From Miscanthus floridulus (Eukaryota > Streptophyta > Magnoliopsida > Poales > Poaceae): DNA of 64,000 bases. Of the stretch, positions 21,178 to 31,841 are shown piece by piece (positions within the stretch are counted from its first letter, which is position 1; every line of letters begins with the position of its first letter). The stretch is from contig NC_089595.1 in the NCBI RefSeq assembly GCF_019320115.1, forward strand, positions 110,314,461 through 110,378,460. Reading direction: 5' to 3'. The notes under the pieces were generated by a model. The model worked only from the letters and a program-made list of their open reading frames with translations, searched no databases and was not told the DNA's origin. The translations under genes were made by a program, and so were the position numbers.

Positions 21178-24100
21178 TCAGTTCACATAATTCCCATCAA
21201 TTTTTACATTTAGCTTGCTTGTCGCTAGCATTCTGCACTGCTCGGTTAGGTACATGCTGCAACGGCGGACCTCCAGTTCTTCCAGGGAAGGTGGGAGGCC
21301 CCTCTCTGGTAGCCTGGAGATACTCGGGCAATAAATGATCTCCAACCACTTGAGGGAGGGATGGCTATGCAGACCCACAGGAAGATCTGACAGTTTGGAG
21401 CAATAGTGAAATCCGAGCTCTTGGAGGGACGTGAGGAGCTGAAGTGCTGCCTCTTGCTCGCATGTTAGTCCTGCCACGTCGGTATCTTCAAATTCGTTCA
21501 CGAGCTGTAGGCATTGGAGAGAGGTGAGGTGCTTGCAGAATGGCGTGGTAAGAAAAGACGGGTCGTCGATCCGAAGCCTTTCCAATCGAGGGAACAGCTC
21601 ATAACCCTGCGTTGATAGACTCTTCAAACATTGAGGTAAGCCAGGGCATCTGTATAAGTGCAAATACCTGAGACCACGGAGGGATCGGACACCCTCTAGT
21701 GCGTCTAGCGATTTGCAATATCGAATTGCCAGCTCTTCCAGTGCTGTGCAGGAATGCAGCTGTAGATATTTCAATGTATCATTTTTCCACACTTCTAGTA
21801 CTTTGAGGCAGGTCAGATCTCCCGGAAAGCAGGGCTGCAGCGTTTCTAGGGAAGCGTCATCGATATCCAGTATGCCAAGTGAACACGGGAGAAGCCATCT
21901 TCCGTTTGCCTGGTCATCGATTTCGTCTTCACGCACCAAGGACGATATCAGCTCGGGGCATTCAACAATTCTTAGCTCCTCAAGGGAGGTGAATCCAGAG
22001 AAGCATTCCTTGTTCCCCAGAAACTTTAGCTCGCAACATTCAATGGACATCTTCTTGAGAGAGGGTATGAGGTTAGATGGAATCCGCAGGAGTTTGTTAG
22101 GACATGGCCTTGTCGACGCGCCATCTGGATTTCCCTGTGATGAAACACATGGAGCCGAGGTGGGATTTGATAAAGTATTCTCTTTACCTTGTATCAATAG
22201 TCCTGTTATCTGCCCACACCACCCTAGATCCAATGTCTCTAGGGCTTGCACATGTTGCAATATCATAGATAACCACTGGCCAATTATTCCACAATCTATA
22301 ATGCTGAGACACTCGAGAGATGGACCGGCATCAAAATTTGTGCTTGTCATGTATTCGTGGGTATGTGTTGACGACACATCTGAAGAGAAATTTGTTTGGC
22401 ATGACCGTATTTCCAACCTCTTCAAGCAGACGAGTTGCTTCAAACCTTCTAGTAAAATAGACAATAGATTATTGAAGCCCACTATTTCCAATCGAGTTAT
22501 GGTTCTCAGGTTGTGGAATGACAAAATTTTGTCATCAAAGAAATCATTGGTAGATCGATCAACATAAGATCCAATTATGTATTCCCCGTTTGATGATCCC
22601 TCCATCTTTGGAAGTGCGGAAACTTTTGTGATGGATAATTTAAAAACACTTCTTGATGGTGGTAGAGGATTTGATACCATTAAATGAGGACACTCATGGA
22701 TGGTCAGCTCACTAACACTGGGCAACCATGACATGTGCTCGATTTCAAAATTTTCACAGCTCTCAAAGAGGATAAAGGCCTTCAGTACCCAGCATCTCCT
22801 GATCTCCAGTACCCTCAAACTTGAGTTCAAGTCCCTCACTGAATTGGAGAAACATGTTTCCAACTTTGGCATATCAATCAATACCAGCTCCTCTAACGAA
22901 GGAATTAGCAACTCTGTTACTTCTGTCATATTTCTTAACTTCAACTTTGTAAGAGATGATAGACTTTCTAGAGATGGGATTATTTGCCATCCTTTACAAT
23001 CCTCTAGATGGATCATCTGCAAGCTAGCAGACCTAGCTGGGGAGAAAGAGCCGCATGCTCCTTTTGTCAGAACAAGATGCCTCATGCTGATGAGATCACT
23101 CATATCATGAACAATTGCTTGGCACCCAGCATCTAATATTTCAAGGTGGTAAAACTTGCTTAGAGATATAGGCAAAGATTCACTTTTGCCTTTGTTATCA
23201 AGTTTTAGGTAGCGAAGATGGGTACAATCTACCAAATTGGAGATAAAGGTATGGAAGGACTTGAACTGGACGAATAAAGAATCATAGCGCCCAACTAAGA
23301 TCACCGTCCTCAATCTCTTTAATGAAGAAGCTATACTTTGCAATTTTTCTTCAAACTTCACGTTACCAACTATGTTCTCACATTCATCTATATGGTACAC
23401 CAAATCAGTTTGAATTGACAAATGGCGCACGGTTGGTAGCACTTCTTTGCACTCTAAACCATCTATAGTTGCAAACTCGGTCCTTGAAACCAGTCTCGCA
23501 AATTCATGCATCATACCACACATAACATAGCATTGTTGTAGAATGGAGTCATCTTTTGTTCCAACCTGCTCAAAGAAACATGAGTTGACCAAAGCATTGA
23601 GATAATCCCATCCTGTTTCAATAGATTTCACAAATCCCGATGATATCCACATGGAGACCAAACCATCAATATGAAATTGATGGTCACTAGGGAATATAGA
23701 ACATGCCAAGAAACACTGTTGTAAATTGTATGGCAACTGATAATAGATATTCTTCAAAGCAGTCACGATGCCTCCACGGAGTTGCAGAGATTCCCAAATA
23801 CCATTCTTCATGATGGTTTTCCAATGGTGAAGACCAGGCTGCTCTCTTAACATGTCCGCTGCATTTTCTGCTGCTAATGGGTTGCCATTTAACTTTGTAG
23901 CTATTTGACGGCCGATATCTAGATGTTCTTTGCATTGGTTATCACCAAATGCACATGCTTTAAACAATAGCCAAAAATCATAATTTTCTAGAGCTCTTAA
24001 CTTAACTGGTTCTATTGTACCTAGCCTTTTTGCAACGGCCAAATTTCTAACTGTCACAATAATCACATTACCCTTTCTGCAACTTGATCCCAAAGCATCT

Positions 24101-25909
24101 ATTAGATCTTTCCATTGGGAATTATCCATGCAGTCGTAGACATCATCTAGAACAAGTAGAAACTTTTTGGACAGACATGCTATATGTTTCTTTAAGACCT
24201 CTAGAAGCTTTGAGCAGTTGCTTACTCCTTCATAGCTTTCTCTGTTGCGAGATCCTTCATGGCTGGCCATAGTAACAACATCTAAGATCTCCCTTGTCAC
24301 TCTTACTTCATCAAAGATGTTGGACACCCAAACCCATATCCGCTCAAATTTTCTTTCAACACGTGGATCCTTGTATACAAGCTTAGCTAAAACTGTCTTC
24401 CCAACTCCTAGAATGCCTACAATAGGTAGCACAGTAATGTTGTCCGACTTAGCAGCTTCGATCGCCCTTATGATTTTGTCTTTCTCCTCACCCCTTCCAT
24501 ATACCTTTCCAGGAAGAGAGCTTGATGTTCTTACTCGTGTATCTGAGTTGTTAATCTGATACTGATCAGGCCTTGCAATAGAGTCCTTGAGATACTCAAT
24601 CACATCGTGTCGGATGCTTCTTAACTCAAGAACTATTTCCTGGATCCTTTTCAAAAAGTGCGTGGTTGCAGCTACATTGTACTCAATTCTCATTCTTTTT
24701 CTGCCCTCTGAATCATAGGTCGAAATTGTGGCACCATTTTGTACACTGTCGCCGACACTACAAGAAGAAAAGGATCACAGGTTGGTCACTAGAAATTTAT
24801 TACCATGATTTAAAGTTGCACTGGATGTCATAATTTCAGTAAAACGATCATATTGCTTTCCTATAATAACAAAAACTTGTACGCATATATTAAGGTGCTG
24901 GCTCACGCTTGTGTTTTTAAAAAGAATGAAAGCATTGCAATGTTCAAAATTTTTGTCCATCATAGTTGTATACAATGCAGATCTTGAAGGGTAAGTAGTA
25001 CCTTGGACGGTTTGGCGTCTCTTCAATTACTGAACGTTTTTTGTTGCAACTTTTGAGATGCTTGTGCAAAGCTGATGTCCCGTGACCCCATGTAAGCTCT
25101 CTGCCGCAGCAATTGCACTTCGCTTTTGCAGGCTCTCCGTTAACAGATGGTATAATCTGAAAATAGTCCCGCACCTCGGCTCGATTTTTGCGGCCGCTAT
25201 TATTCAGCGTACCAGTATTGTTGGCCGATGCATCTGCTTGTTCTTCTCTATCTCTGTCTCCATCTCCAACCACGCCTTTCGGTTCAGTAGGAGCAAGCAT
25301 ACCTGACAGAGAACGGAGAAAGTAAGGACACGTCAAGCGTCACATTTATCATCACAATTTACTAAAGAAAAAAACTGTAGAGAATCACAGATCACAAGGA
25401 TCAAAGTATACCAAAAGTATTGGCCGATGCATCTACTTGCTCTGCTCCATCTCCAACCATGCCGTCCAGATCAATAGCAGGAGCAATCATAGCTGAAAAA
25501 GAAAGGATAAAGAACCATGTCATGAGGATTATGATTATCACAATCTAAAAAAAACACAAATCCCAAGGATGGATGTATACATACCTCTTTCGACCTGGTG
25601 CTGGAGCCTACAATAATCGAGCTCATCCACGACGTCGTCAGCGTCATACATGAGCTCCTTGACACGAGCGAGGGAGCGGGCAAGCGGCTTGTTTCCGACC
25701 GCCCTGCCCCCGACACCGTTGACGACCGTCTCCATCCTCTCCACCCCAGACTTGAGTTCCCCGATGTCACCGGCGAGGCCGACTCGTTGAAGCCACGCGT
25801 CGAGCTCGCCGGTGGGTAGAAGAGTTTCGAGGATGGTTTTCGCCAGCCATAGAATCGCGCCCACCAGTGCGTTCCCCTCTCCTGCCTCCAGCAGATCTGG
25901 CCGAAGCAT
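21178..25909 (-). CDS. BED zinc-finger CC-NBS-LRR immune receptor (Xa1-like BED-NLR)
   Basis: Four exons: 25909-25585, 25492-25412, 25302-25002, 24757-21178 (4287 nt, 1428 residues plus stop). All three introns have GT-AG borders and the phases (1, 1, 2) close into one frame. Exon 1 encodes a coiled-coil-type N-terminus (LVGAILWLAKTILETLLP…ARVKELMYDADDVVDELDY) as in rice Xa1. Exon 3 encodes a BED finger with C198, C201, H217 and C221. NB-ARC in exon 4: P-loop GILGVGKT (350-357), Walker B KFLLVLDDVYD, RNBS-B as VTVRN, GLPL as GNPLA, RNBS-D CFLACSIFPSD. The MHD motif reads MCG (648-650). A long LRR region fills about 690-1428. I chose ATG 25909 because it fits the Xa1 start; 25951 is an alternative. 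It probably senses pathogen effectors, with BED as bait (inference from family). Confidence 0.9.
25215..25492 (-). repeat. Duplicated exon pair (exons 2 and 3) in the NLR gene
   Basis: Exon 2 (25492-25412) begins CTATGATTGCTCCTGC and encodes MIAPAIDLDGMVGDGAEQVD then ASANTF. Exon 3 begins GTATGCTTGCTCCTAC and encodes MLAPTEPKGVVGDGDRDREE then QADASANNT. Start, VGDG and (Q)(V/A)DASAN blocks line up at DNA and protein level, and both exons have a phase-1 acceptor. Exon 2 is therefore a tandem copy of the 5' part of the BED exon. Confidence 0.8.
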
Positions 25910-26984
25910 TGTTCTTGAGCGGTGGTCAACGGAGGAAGACAACGCAGACAAGACAGAAGAGCACGCAAGGTGGTAAAAAATGGGAAAGCAGGTTCATGGT
26001 TCTGTGAATGATGTAGACAATATAGAGAAGACAGAAGAGTTCAGACAAAGCATCAAGCCATCAACCACTCCTTGGGTGAATGATGTGGGTCAGTGGCCCA
26101 AACGAATATCCCCGGCCCAGGGCCCAATCCTTGGGTGGGGTTCGTCCTCCGACTGACTGGGCTGACGCCGGAGCACTGGGACCTCGGCGGAGAAGGCGAA
26201 GGCCGGGGCAGACGTGGGGAGCTCGCCGTCGGGTGAGCTCTCGTTGCAGCTCTAGCACGTGTCCCTCATCTCCTTCCTCAATTAACCACATTGCTATTCC
26301 TTTTCTCGCTGTTTTTCAGCACCACAGATTACACCACGCCGGAGATGCCGCAGTGCTGCCGTGCTGGTTAATGTATAGGAGAACATCCCTTGCCCCAAAT
26401 CTCCGGAGAAGTCAGGTCAGCTAATCTTCAGAGCAAGTGGTACGGAACCAGACTTCCACCTCTCAGACTGATTATCGATTGATTACAAAGTGTATCTGTT
26501 TCTGCCACAATATCCAATCATCCAACTATAATGACTTACTCAGTAATTGTCATGGACTCATCAATTGACTGGCTCGCTCCATTTCCTTGTTCCCTCTTGA
26601 GTGGCTGAATGCCCAATACTTGTAGATTGTTCTCCTAGAGGTCTCAAATCCACATATTTTTCTTTCTTTCCACCTGCAGATTACTCCATTCCAGTTTCAC
26701 AATCTGATTCGGAAGAAGAAAGGTTGATATGACCTGTGTTGCATAAGAGTGGCGGCGGTTATGTCTCCTAGTCAACAGTGGCTACGCGCTGCTGGGTGAT
26801 GCCTCCATAACTTAATACACATCCATGTACATGATGATGTTTATGGTGGGAGGCAAGGCAACTCAGCAGGTATCATTTATGTATTTTGTGGCATCAAAAC
26901 AGTTCAAAAGTGTGTACATTTCCCTGTCATCTAAGAGTCCTACTTCAGTTACTATCTTGTACCGCATATCTTTTTTGTTTTCCC
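25910..26984. other. NLR upstream region, no gene recognised
   Basis: It holds the NLR 5' flank (25910-26080). A GC-rich stretch at 26080-26250 with repeated GGCCCA-type boxes (CAGTGGCCCAAAC, CGGCCCAGGGCCCAATC), common in plant promoters, could drive transcription away from or towards the NLR. Short open frames here have no family match. Confidence 0.45.
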
Positions 26985-27145
26985 TCAGTATAAAAAAAGG
27001 ACGTACCCAGTGCAGAGAGCTCGTGTCAGTGGCAAGCCTTACCCTCGCCTGTGTAATGCGAGGAGACCGCGACTCGAACCCAGGACCTTCCGGTCACAGG
27101 CGGTAAGACTCTACCGCTTGCACCAGGCCCGCCCTTCAGTATAAA
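26985..27145 (-). mobile_element. Au-type SINE (tRNA-derived), minus strand, with target duplication
   Basis: On the minus strand the element starts GGGCGGGCCTGGTGCAAGCG with an A-box-like GGTGCAAGCGGTAGAG and a B box GGTTCGAGTCGCG. It continues GTCTCCTCGCAT…GCGAGGGTAAGGCTTGCCAC and ends CTCTGCACTGGGTACGTCC plus a T-run. From memory this is the Au SINE of grasses and other plants; a part of the usual 3' body seems deleted near GACACGAGCTC. The flanking duplication TCAGTATAAA lies at 26985-26994 and 27136-27145. Confidence 0.85.
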
Positions 27146-28659
27146 TAAAATATATATAAAACATATTGATATCTGTGTAACTATAGTGTAGGCTGAAACA
27201 TAGAGCTAATTTGTTTCTTGTGTTTAATTTATGAAGGTTTTCCCCATTTCAGTTGGCAGCAATGGTCTTTCATGCTACAAGACTGGTTTTCATCAAATTA
27301 GGTATGCGCTGAATGTATGTTACTTGTGTGTTCGTCTTCAGGCTGCACTCATCCATTTTGATGGGGCAGTTTTATTCACTGATATATTGACATACTTAAT
27401 TTCTAGAAAATTGGTCATGTCCTCATGGGAACTTCGATGTTGTGTTCAAAGTTCTGAACAGGATATCCGTGCTTGTATGCAGCGAAACAGAGCATCAAGC
27501 AGTTGCATAATTAAGTGATGTTTTGAGAAGGAAACATCACGTGATGTTTACCAGTAGGTTTGATGCATAACATTAGTGACCATTCTTCTATTCATGACAT
27601 TGTGTTGTATACAAATCAAAAAAATCTGAAGGAGCTGTCCATTTTAGTCATTTGTCTCCAGCCTTATATTCATTCTGATTTTGATATTTTGCCTTGCTTG
27701 AGATCTACAACACACCTTAATTTTTTTTTCTATGAGTGCTGGAGCTAATGCTAACGGGAAAACTCCAAAAATGATATGCATCAATATTTGGACATGTGGT
27801 GATCTATCTACTATGAATATGTAGTTGCAAACGAGAGCTCTTTAGTGAAGTTAATCAGTAGGTGAATAGTATAGTCAGTTGGTCTGTCCACAGATTAAGT
27901 TTCCTTGCAGTAAATTATTGTTGCCTGAAGAAATAAATAACTAATCGCATGTTGATGGATTGCCCTGCTTATTTGTGTTGACAAAAAAAAATATTGAGTA
28001 GTTCCTTTTTAAAATTTTTTGTTGCTCTGTTTGTCTGCTGTTAATGTCCTCTTTTCTGGCAGGTGTCACTACCTCTACCAAATCTGTAAGTTTTCTGTCC
28101 AAGTGGCAATGGGTGTCAACAACCTGGCAAAACAATGGGCATCCAGCATCCCTCGGTACAAAACTAATGGATTGATCATTTGAGCATGGGCTATTTGTTT
28201 CGCAAATATTTCACAAGACTGAACTTCAGATTTGTGCCGAGTTAGTTCTTTTAGATGGTATGTAGCCTCAAGTCTTTTATTGCTTTAGCTGAAAATTAGC
28301 TCTTTGGCATTGTGGTTCCTGTGTCAAGACTTGTCATTTTTATCGTTCATCTAGACTATATAGGTGTTTGTAATGTATATTTTTTGATAAAAAAAAATAA
28401 GCCTTGTCTTTACTACTAAAATAATTTTTGAGGCATGAATGTATGATTTAGATGTTTTGACTGACATAATAAACAAATCACCACATAGAACATGTATGAT
28501 CCTACCACAAGTCAATGTAATTTTGGATTTATGCAGTTTCAGATAAATTGGGGCAGTATTTTTATAATTTTACACATGTGGGAAAAGTTTTGAATATGAG
28601 ATTGTTATTTTGGTTGCAACGCACGGACATTAATTCGAATATGAATCCTAATTCCTCAT
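27146..28659. other. AT-rich intergenic sequence, no gene recognised
   Basis: Long T-runs and AT-rich DNA. I see splice-like strings (for example TTTTCTGGCAG at 28053-28063) but no frame with family similarity. It could be introns or UTR of an unrecognised transcript. Confidence 0.4.
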
Positions 28660-28919
28660 TCCTAGCAGAGAGAGAAACGGGTTGCTTCAATTCAATCATC
28701 ATGTTGGTTGTCATCACATCAGAAGCTGAAAACTGGACAGTGCCTTGCTGTAGGTTCAGAGAATTTTGGGTGGTTAACAAGAAAATTCAGGACAAGATTT
28801 ATTTACACCAACTCTTTTTCTTATGAAAAAGTGCATTGTATATACTCCTATATCAGAGCGCCTTCTGTAGTCATCAAAAAATAAACAGTAAACATCCTTG
28901 GGAAGGAAACAGGGTCCTT
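28660..28919. repeat. Right copy of the direct repeat flanking the NLR gene
   Basis: GGGTTGCTTCAATTC, then AGGTTCAGAGAATTTTG…GGTTAACAAGAAAATTCAGG and ATTTACACCAACTCTTTT follow the order of similar blocks at about 20180-20330. The Copia element begins at 28920, cutting this copy. Confidence 0.5.
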
Positions 28920-29147
28920 TGACAGCAAAATATCTGATAGACAATAGCCTAACAGGCTTAGATTACTTAATGATGGAGATTACAGGAGGATTACATATAT
29001 AGAGAGGAGGAGGATGGCCCAAGGGGTCAGCCGAGTCCTCAAGAGTCAAACCGAGACCCAAGGGGCCAGCTGGGTATTAACCTGGCACAGGAAGCTAGAT
29101 TACACAAGAGACTAGGTGATTACACTAAATAGCAATTAATTCTAACA
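28920..29147 (-). repeat. Copia 3' LTR (about 228 bp)
   Basis: Minus strand: starts TGTTAGAATTAATTGC directly after a G-run polypurine tract (29154-29148 read as GGGGGGG) and ends TTTTGCTGTCA. A TATATATG stretch and the usual small size fit Copia. The outer border rests on the TG…CA rule, since only one LTR is visible. Confidence 0.75.
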
Positions 29148-31371
29148 CCCCCCCATAGTCGGAGCGTCGGTGGAACGGACGTTCAGACTGGAACGAAAAT
29201 CCATGAAGACGGAGGAGGGAAGGCCCTTGGTGAAGACGTCGGCGAACTGCGATGTGGTGGGTACATGAAGAACACGGACATCACCCATGGCGACCCGTTC
29301 ACGGACGAAGTGGAGGTCGATTTCCACGTGCTTGGTGCGCTGATGTTGCACGGGGTTGGAGGAGAGGTAAATGGCGCTAACATTGTCGCAGTAGACAAGA
29401 CAGGCAGAGTCCAGGGGATGGTGAATCTCCTTGAGCAGCTGCCGCAGCCAAATGACCTCAGCGACGCCGTTGGCAACAGCCCGATATTCTGCCTCGGCGC
29501 TGGACCGGGAGACGGTGGGCTGCCGCTTGGAGGACCAGGAGATCAGGCTGTCCCCGAGGAAGACTGCATAGCCAGAGGTGGAGCGGCGGGTGTCCGGGTA
29601 GCCTGCCCAATCAGCGTCAGTGTACACACGAAGCTGTGTTGGAGCTGTGCGGGGGATGACCAGACCATGACCGAGGGAACCCTGGAGATAGTGAAGAATC
29701 CTTTTGGCAGCGACAAGATGAACTTCACACGGAGCATGCATATGAAGGCATACTTGTTGAACGGCGTAAGCAATGTCCGGCCTGGTGAAAGTGAGGTACC
29801 GGAGGGCGCCCACAAGGCTGCGGTAGTTGGTGGGGTCAGCAACAGGGGGGCCGGCATCAGCAGGTATCTTTGCACAAGTGTCAACTGGGGTGGAGCAGGG
29901 CTTGCAATCGCTCATGCCATGGCGAGCGAGGATGTCCAGTATGTATTGGCGCTGCGAGAGGATGACTGAATCCCTGTGGCGCTGAACTGAAATGCCAAGG
30001 AAGTGATGCAGAGGGCCAAGGTCCTTCATGGCGAACTCCTTTTTCAATGCAGCAATGACACGGTGAAGGAGCTGCTGTGATGAAGCTGTGAGGACAATAT
30101 CGTCCACATATAAGAGCAAGTAGACAGTCTCTGTACCATGGCTGTATATGAAGAGAGAAGTGTCGAACTTGGCTTCAGTGAACCCCAGAGAGATCAAAAA
30201 AGAAGCAAACCGGCTGTACCAGGCCCGCGGGGCTTACTTTAAGCCGTAGAGGGATTTGTTGAGCCGGCAGACATGCTCTGGCAGGGCAGAATCAGCAAAC
30301 CCGGTAGGCTGAGAGCAGTAGATGGTCTCTGAAAGTGTGCCGTGCAGGAAGGCGTTCTTCACATCAAGTTGATGAATGGGCCAATCCTTGGAGTGTGCTA
30401 GTGTGATGACTGTTCGAACAATGGCTAGCTTGACAACCGGACTGAAAGTTTCGTCATAATCAACATCGGGGCATTGAGTGAAGCCCCGAAGCACCCAACG
30501 AGCCTTGTAGCGTTCCAAAGAGCCATCAGCATTAAACTTGTGTTTGAAGATCCATTTCCCAGTAACCACATTGGCCTTGGCAGGACGGGGGACAAGATCC
30601 CAAGTGTGGTTGGCCTGAAGTGCTGCATATTCGTCTTCCATGGCCCGGCGCCAATGAGGATCAGCAAGAGCATCACGGCAGGACCGCGGGAGTGGAGAGA
30701 GGGCCTCGGCATGCAGGGCGAGACGAGGCTGCCGGTACCCTGTTTTTCCACGGGTCGCCATACTATGGGAGTTGGCGACCGGCGGAATGGAGACAGCACC
30801 ATCAGGGACCGGAGGGTCGCTCTTGACATAGCGCGGTGGAGACAGGATCATGCTGGAATGTCGAGTAGAGGCCCCTGCCGGGCGCTCGAGAGCCGGGGCA
30901 GGGACAGGAGCACGCCTGCTGTAGACGTGAATGATGGACGGCTTCAGGACGAGTGGTGCGGGGAGCGTCTGAGCAGGTGCCCCACCGGACACGGCCGGCT
31001 GTGCTGGAGAGGAGGGTGCCTGGTCAGAGGGCCCTGGAGACATGGGCGCCTGAACAGGGGACCCCCCCGGAGGCCCCGGAGGTGTCGACGGTAGAGGGGG
31101 AAAACCGGGAGGCTGGGAGGGAGCACGCGCCAGGGGAGGTGGTGGCCGGGGGCCAGCAGCTCCGGATGTTCCTGCAGGAAGAGGAGACACTAGGAGAGCG
31201 TCGTCGTCAGTTAGAAAATCAAGTTCCTGCAGGGGTGGGGAGGGCCGGCTGTGGGAAAAAGGAAACGTTGTCTCATCGAAGACAACGTGGCGGGAAATGA
31301 TGACCCGGTTAGTGGCGAGGTCAAGGCACCGGTAGCCCTTGTGATCCGGTGGATAGCCAAGGAATGCACAG
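29142..31371 (-). pseudogene. Copia polyprotein: integrase C-terminus, RT, RNase H
   Basis: It reads from 31371 downwards. CAFLGYPPDHKGYRCLDLAT is the integrase C-terminal GKGY-like region, followed by a long Pro/Ser-rich linker. RT starts near WRRAMEDEYAALQANHTWDL, with KARWVLRGFTQ, LDVKNAFLHG and the catalytic YVDDIVL. RNase H has DADWAGYPDTRRSTSGY, SSAEAEYRAVA and the C-terminal RTKHVEIDLHF. Only one break is visible: TAA at 30233-30231, where LYGLKQAPRAW has Gln (CAA to TAA). The final stop TAG lies inside the LTR start. So this copy was nearly intact when element B split it. Confidence 0.9.
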
Positions 31372-31841
31372 TGTCGACAGAATATCGTCGGCAGTCCACC
31401 GAGGGGCACCCCGTGATGGTAGATTGATCGGTAAAGGAGCGTGTAATCAAGAACAAGAAGGCAACAGAGACACACGAGTTATACAGGTTCAGGCCGTCGG
31501 TACGACGTAATACCTTACTCCGGTGGTCTGTTGGTTTGCATTAGCTATCGTATGATTTGCCATGAATTCGTAGGGGTTCCCTGCCCGCCTTATATAGTCT
31601 GGGGGGCAAGGTTACAAGTCGGTTAGATCTGAGAGATAACCGAAAAGTAATAACAGATTACAAGAAACATGGGATCATACATATCCTATCAGATCTCGTA
31701 ACATCTTCAGGATATCCTCTCCGTGCCTTGCGGGGGTCGCCGAGCAGAATCGTGCCCCGCAAGTCTCCTTGCAAGCTGGGCCGCCCCTGGAGGCATAGCC
31801 CATGTAACCTGCCGTGGGTATCCGGGGTCGTACCCCCCACA
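31372..31841 (-). repeat. Element B 3' LTR (470 bp)
   Basis: On the minus strand it begins TGTGGGGGGTACGACC and ends GATATTCTGTCGACA. A TATA-like ACTATATAAGG lies near 31590-31600. On the plus strand its first 50 bp (TGTCGACAGAATAT…GTCGGCAGTCCACCGAGG) closely match the LTRs of element D, so B and D are related families. Confidence 0.85.

Larger units (their letters stand above)
28920..31371 (-). mobile_element. Ty1/Copia LTR retrotransposon, 3' part (5' part displaced by element B)
   Basis: On the minus strand the element ends with integrase C-terminus, RT and RNase H in Copia order and a 3' LTR at 29147-28920. Its 5' part is cut at 31371 by insertion of element B and would continue beyond the other end of B, outside the window. 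The flank beside the LTR, TCCTT (28915-28919), is a candidate target duplication that cannot be checked here. Confidence 0.92.

Noticed and set aside
21713..22567. 284-codon plus-strand frame inside the NLR gene
   Set aside because: Antisense of the LRR-coding exon; no domain.
26061..26424. Opposed frames of 76 and 114 codons upstream of the NLR
   Set aside because: GC-rich promoter-like DNA, no similarity, no splice-supported continuation.
27020..27135. tRNA gene (A and B box-like sequences on the minus strand)
   Set aside because: The sequence continues into a SINE body with a T-run and a 10-bp target duplication; no cloverleaf acceptor stem is formed.
27941..28135. Minus-strand frame with VVDTHCHLD resembling a TatD start
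   Set aside because: The similarity ends after a few residues, there is no further domain, and the region is AT-rich non-coding DNA.
29265..29969. 234-codon plus-strand frame
   Set aside because: It is the antisense shadow of the Copia RNase H/RT coding sequence.
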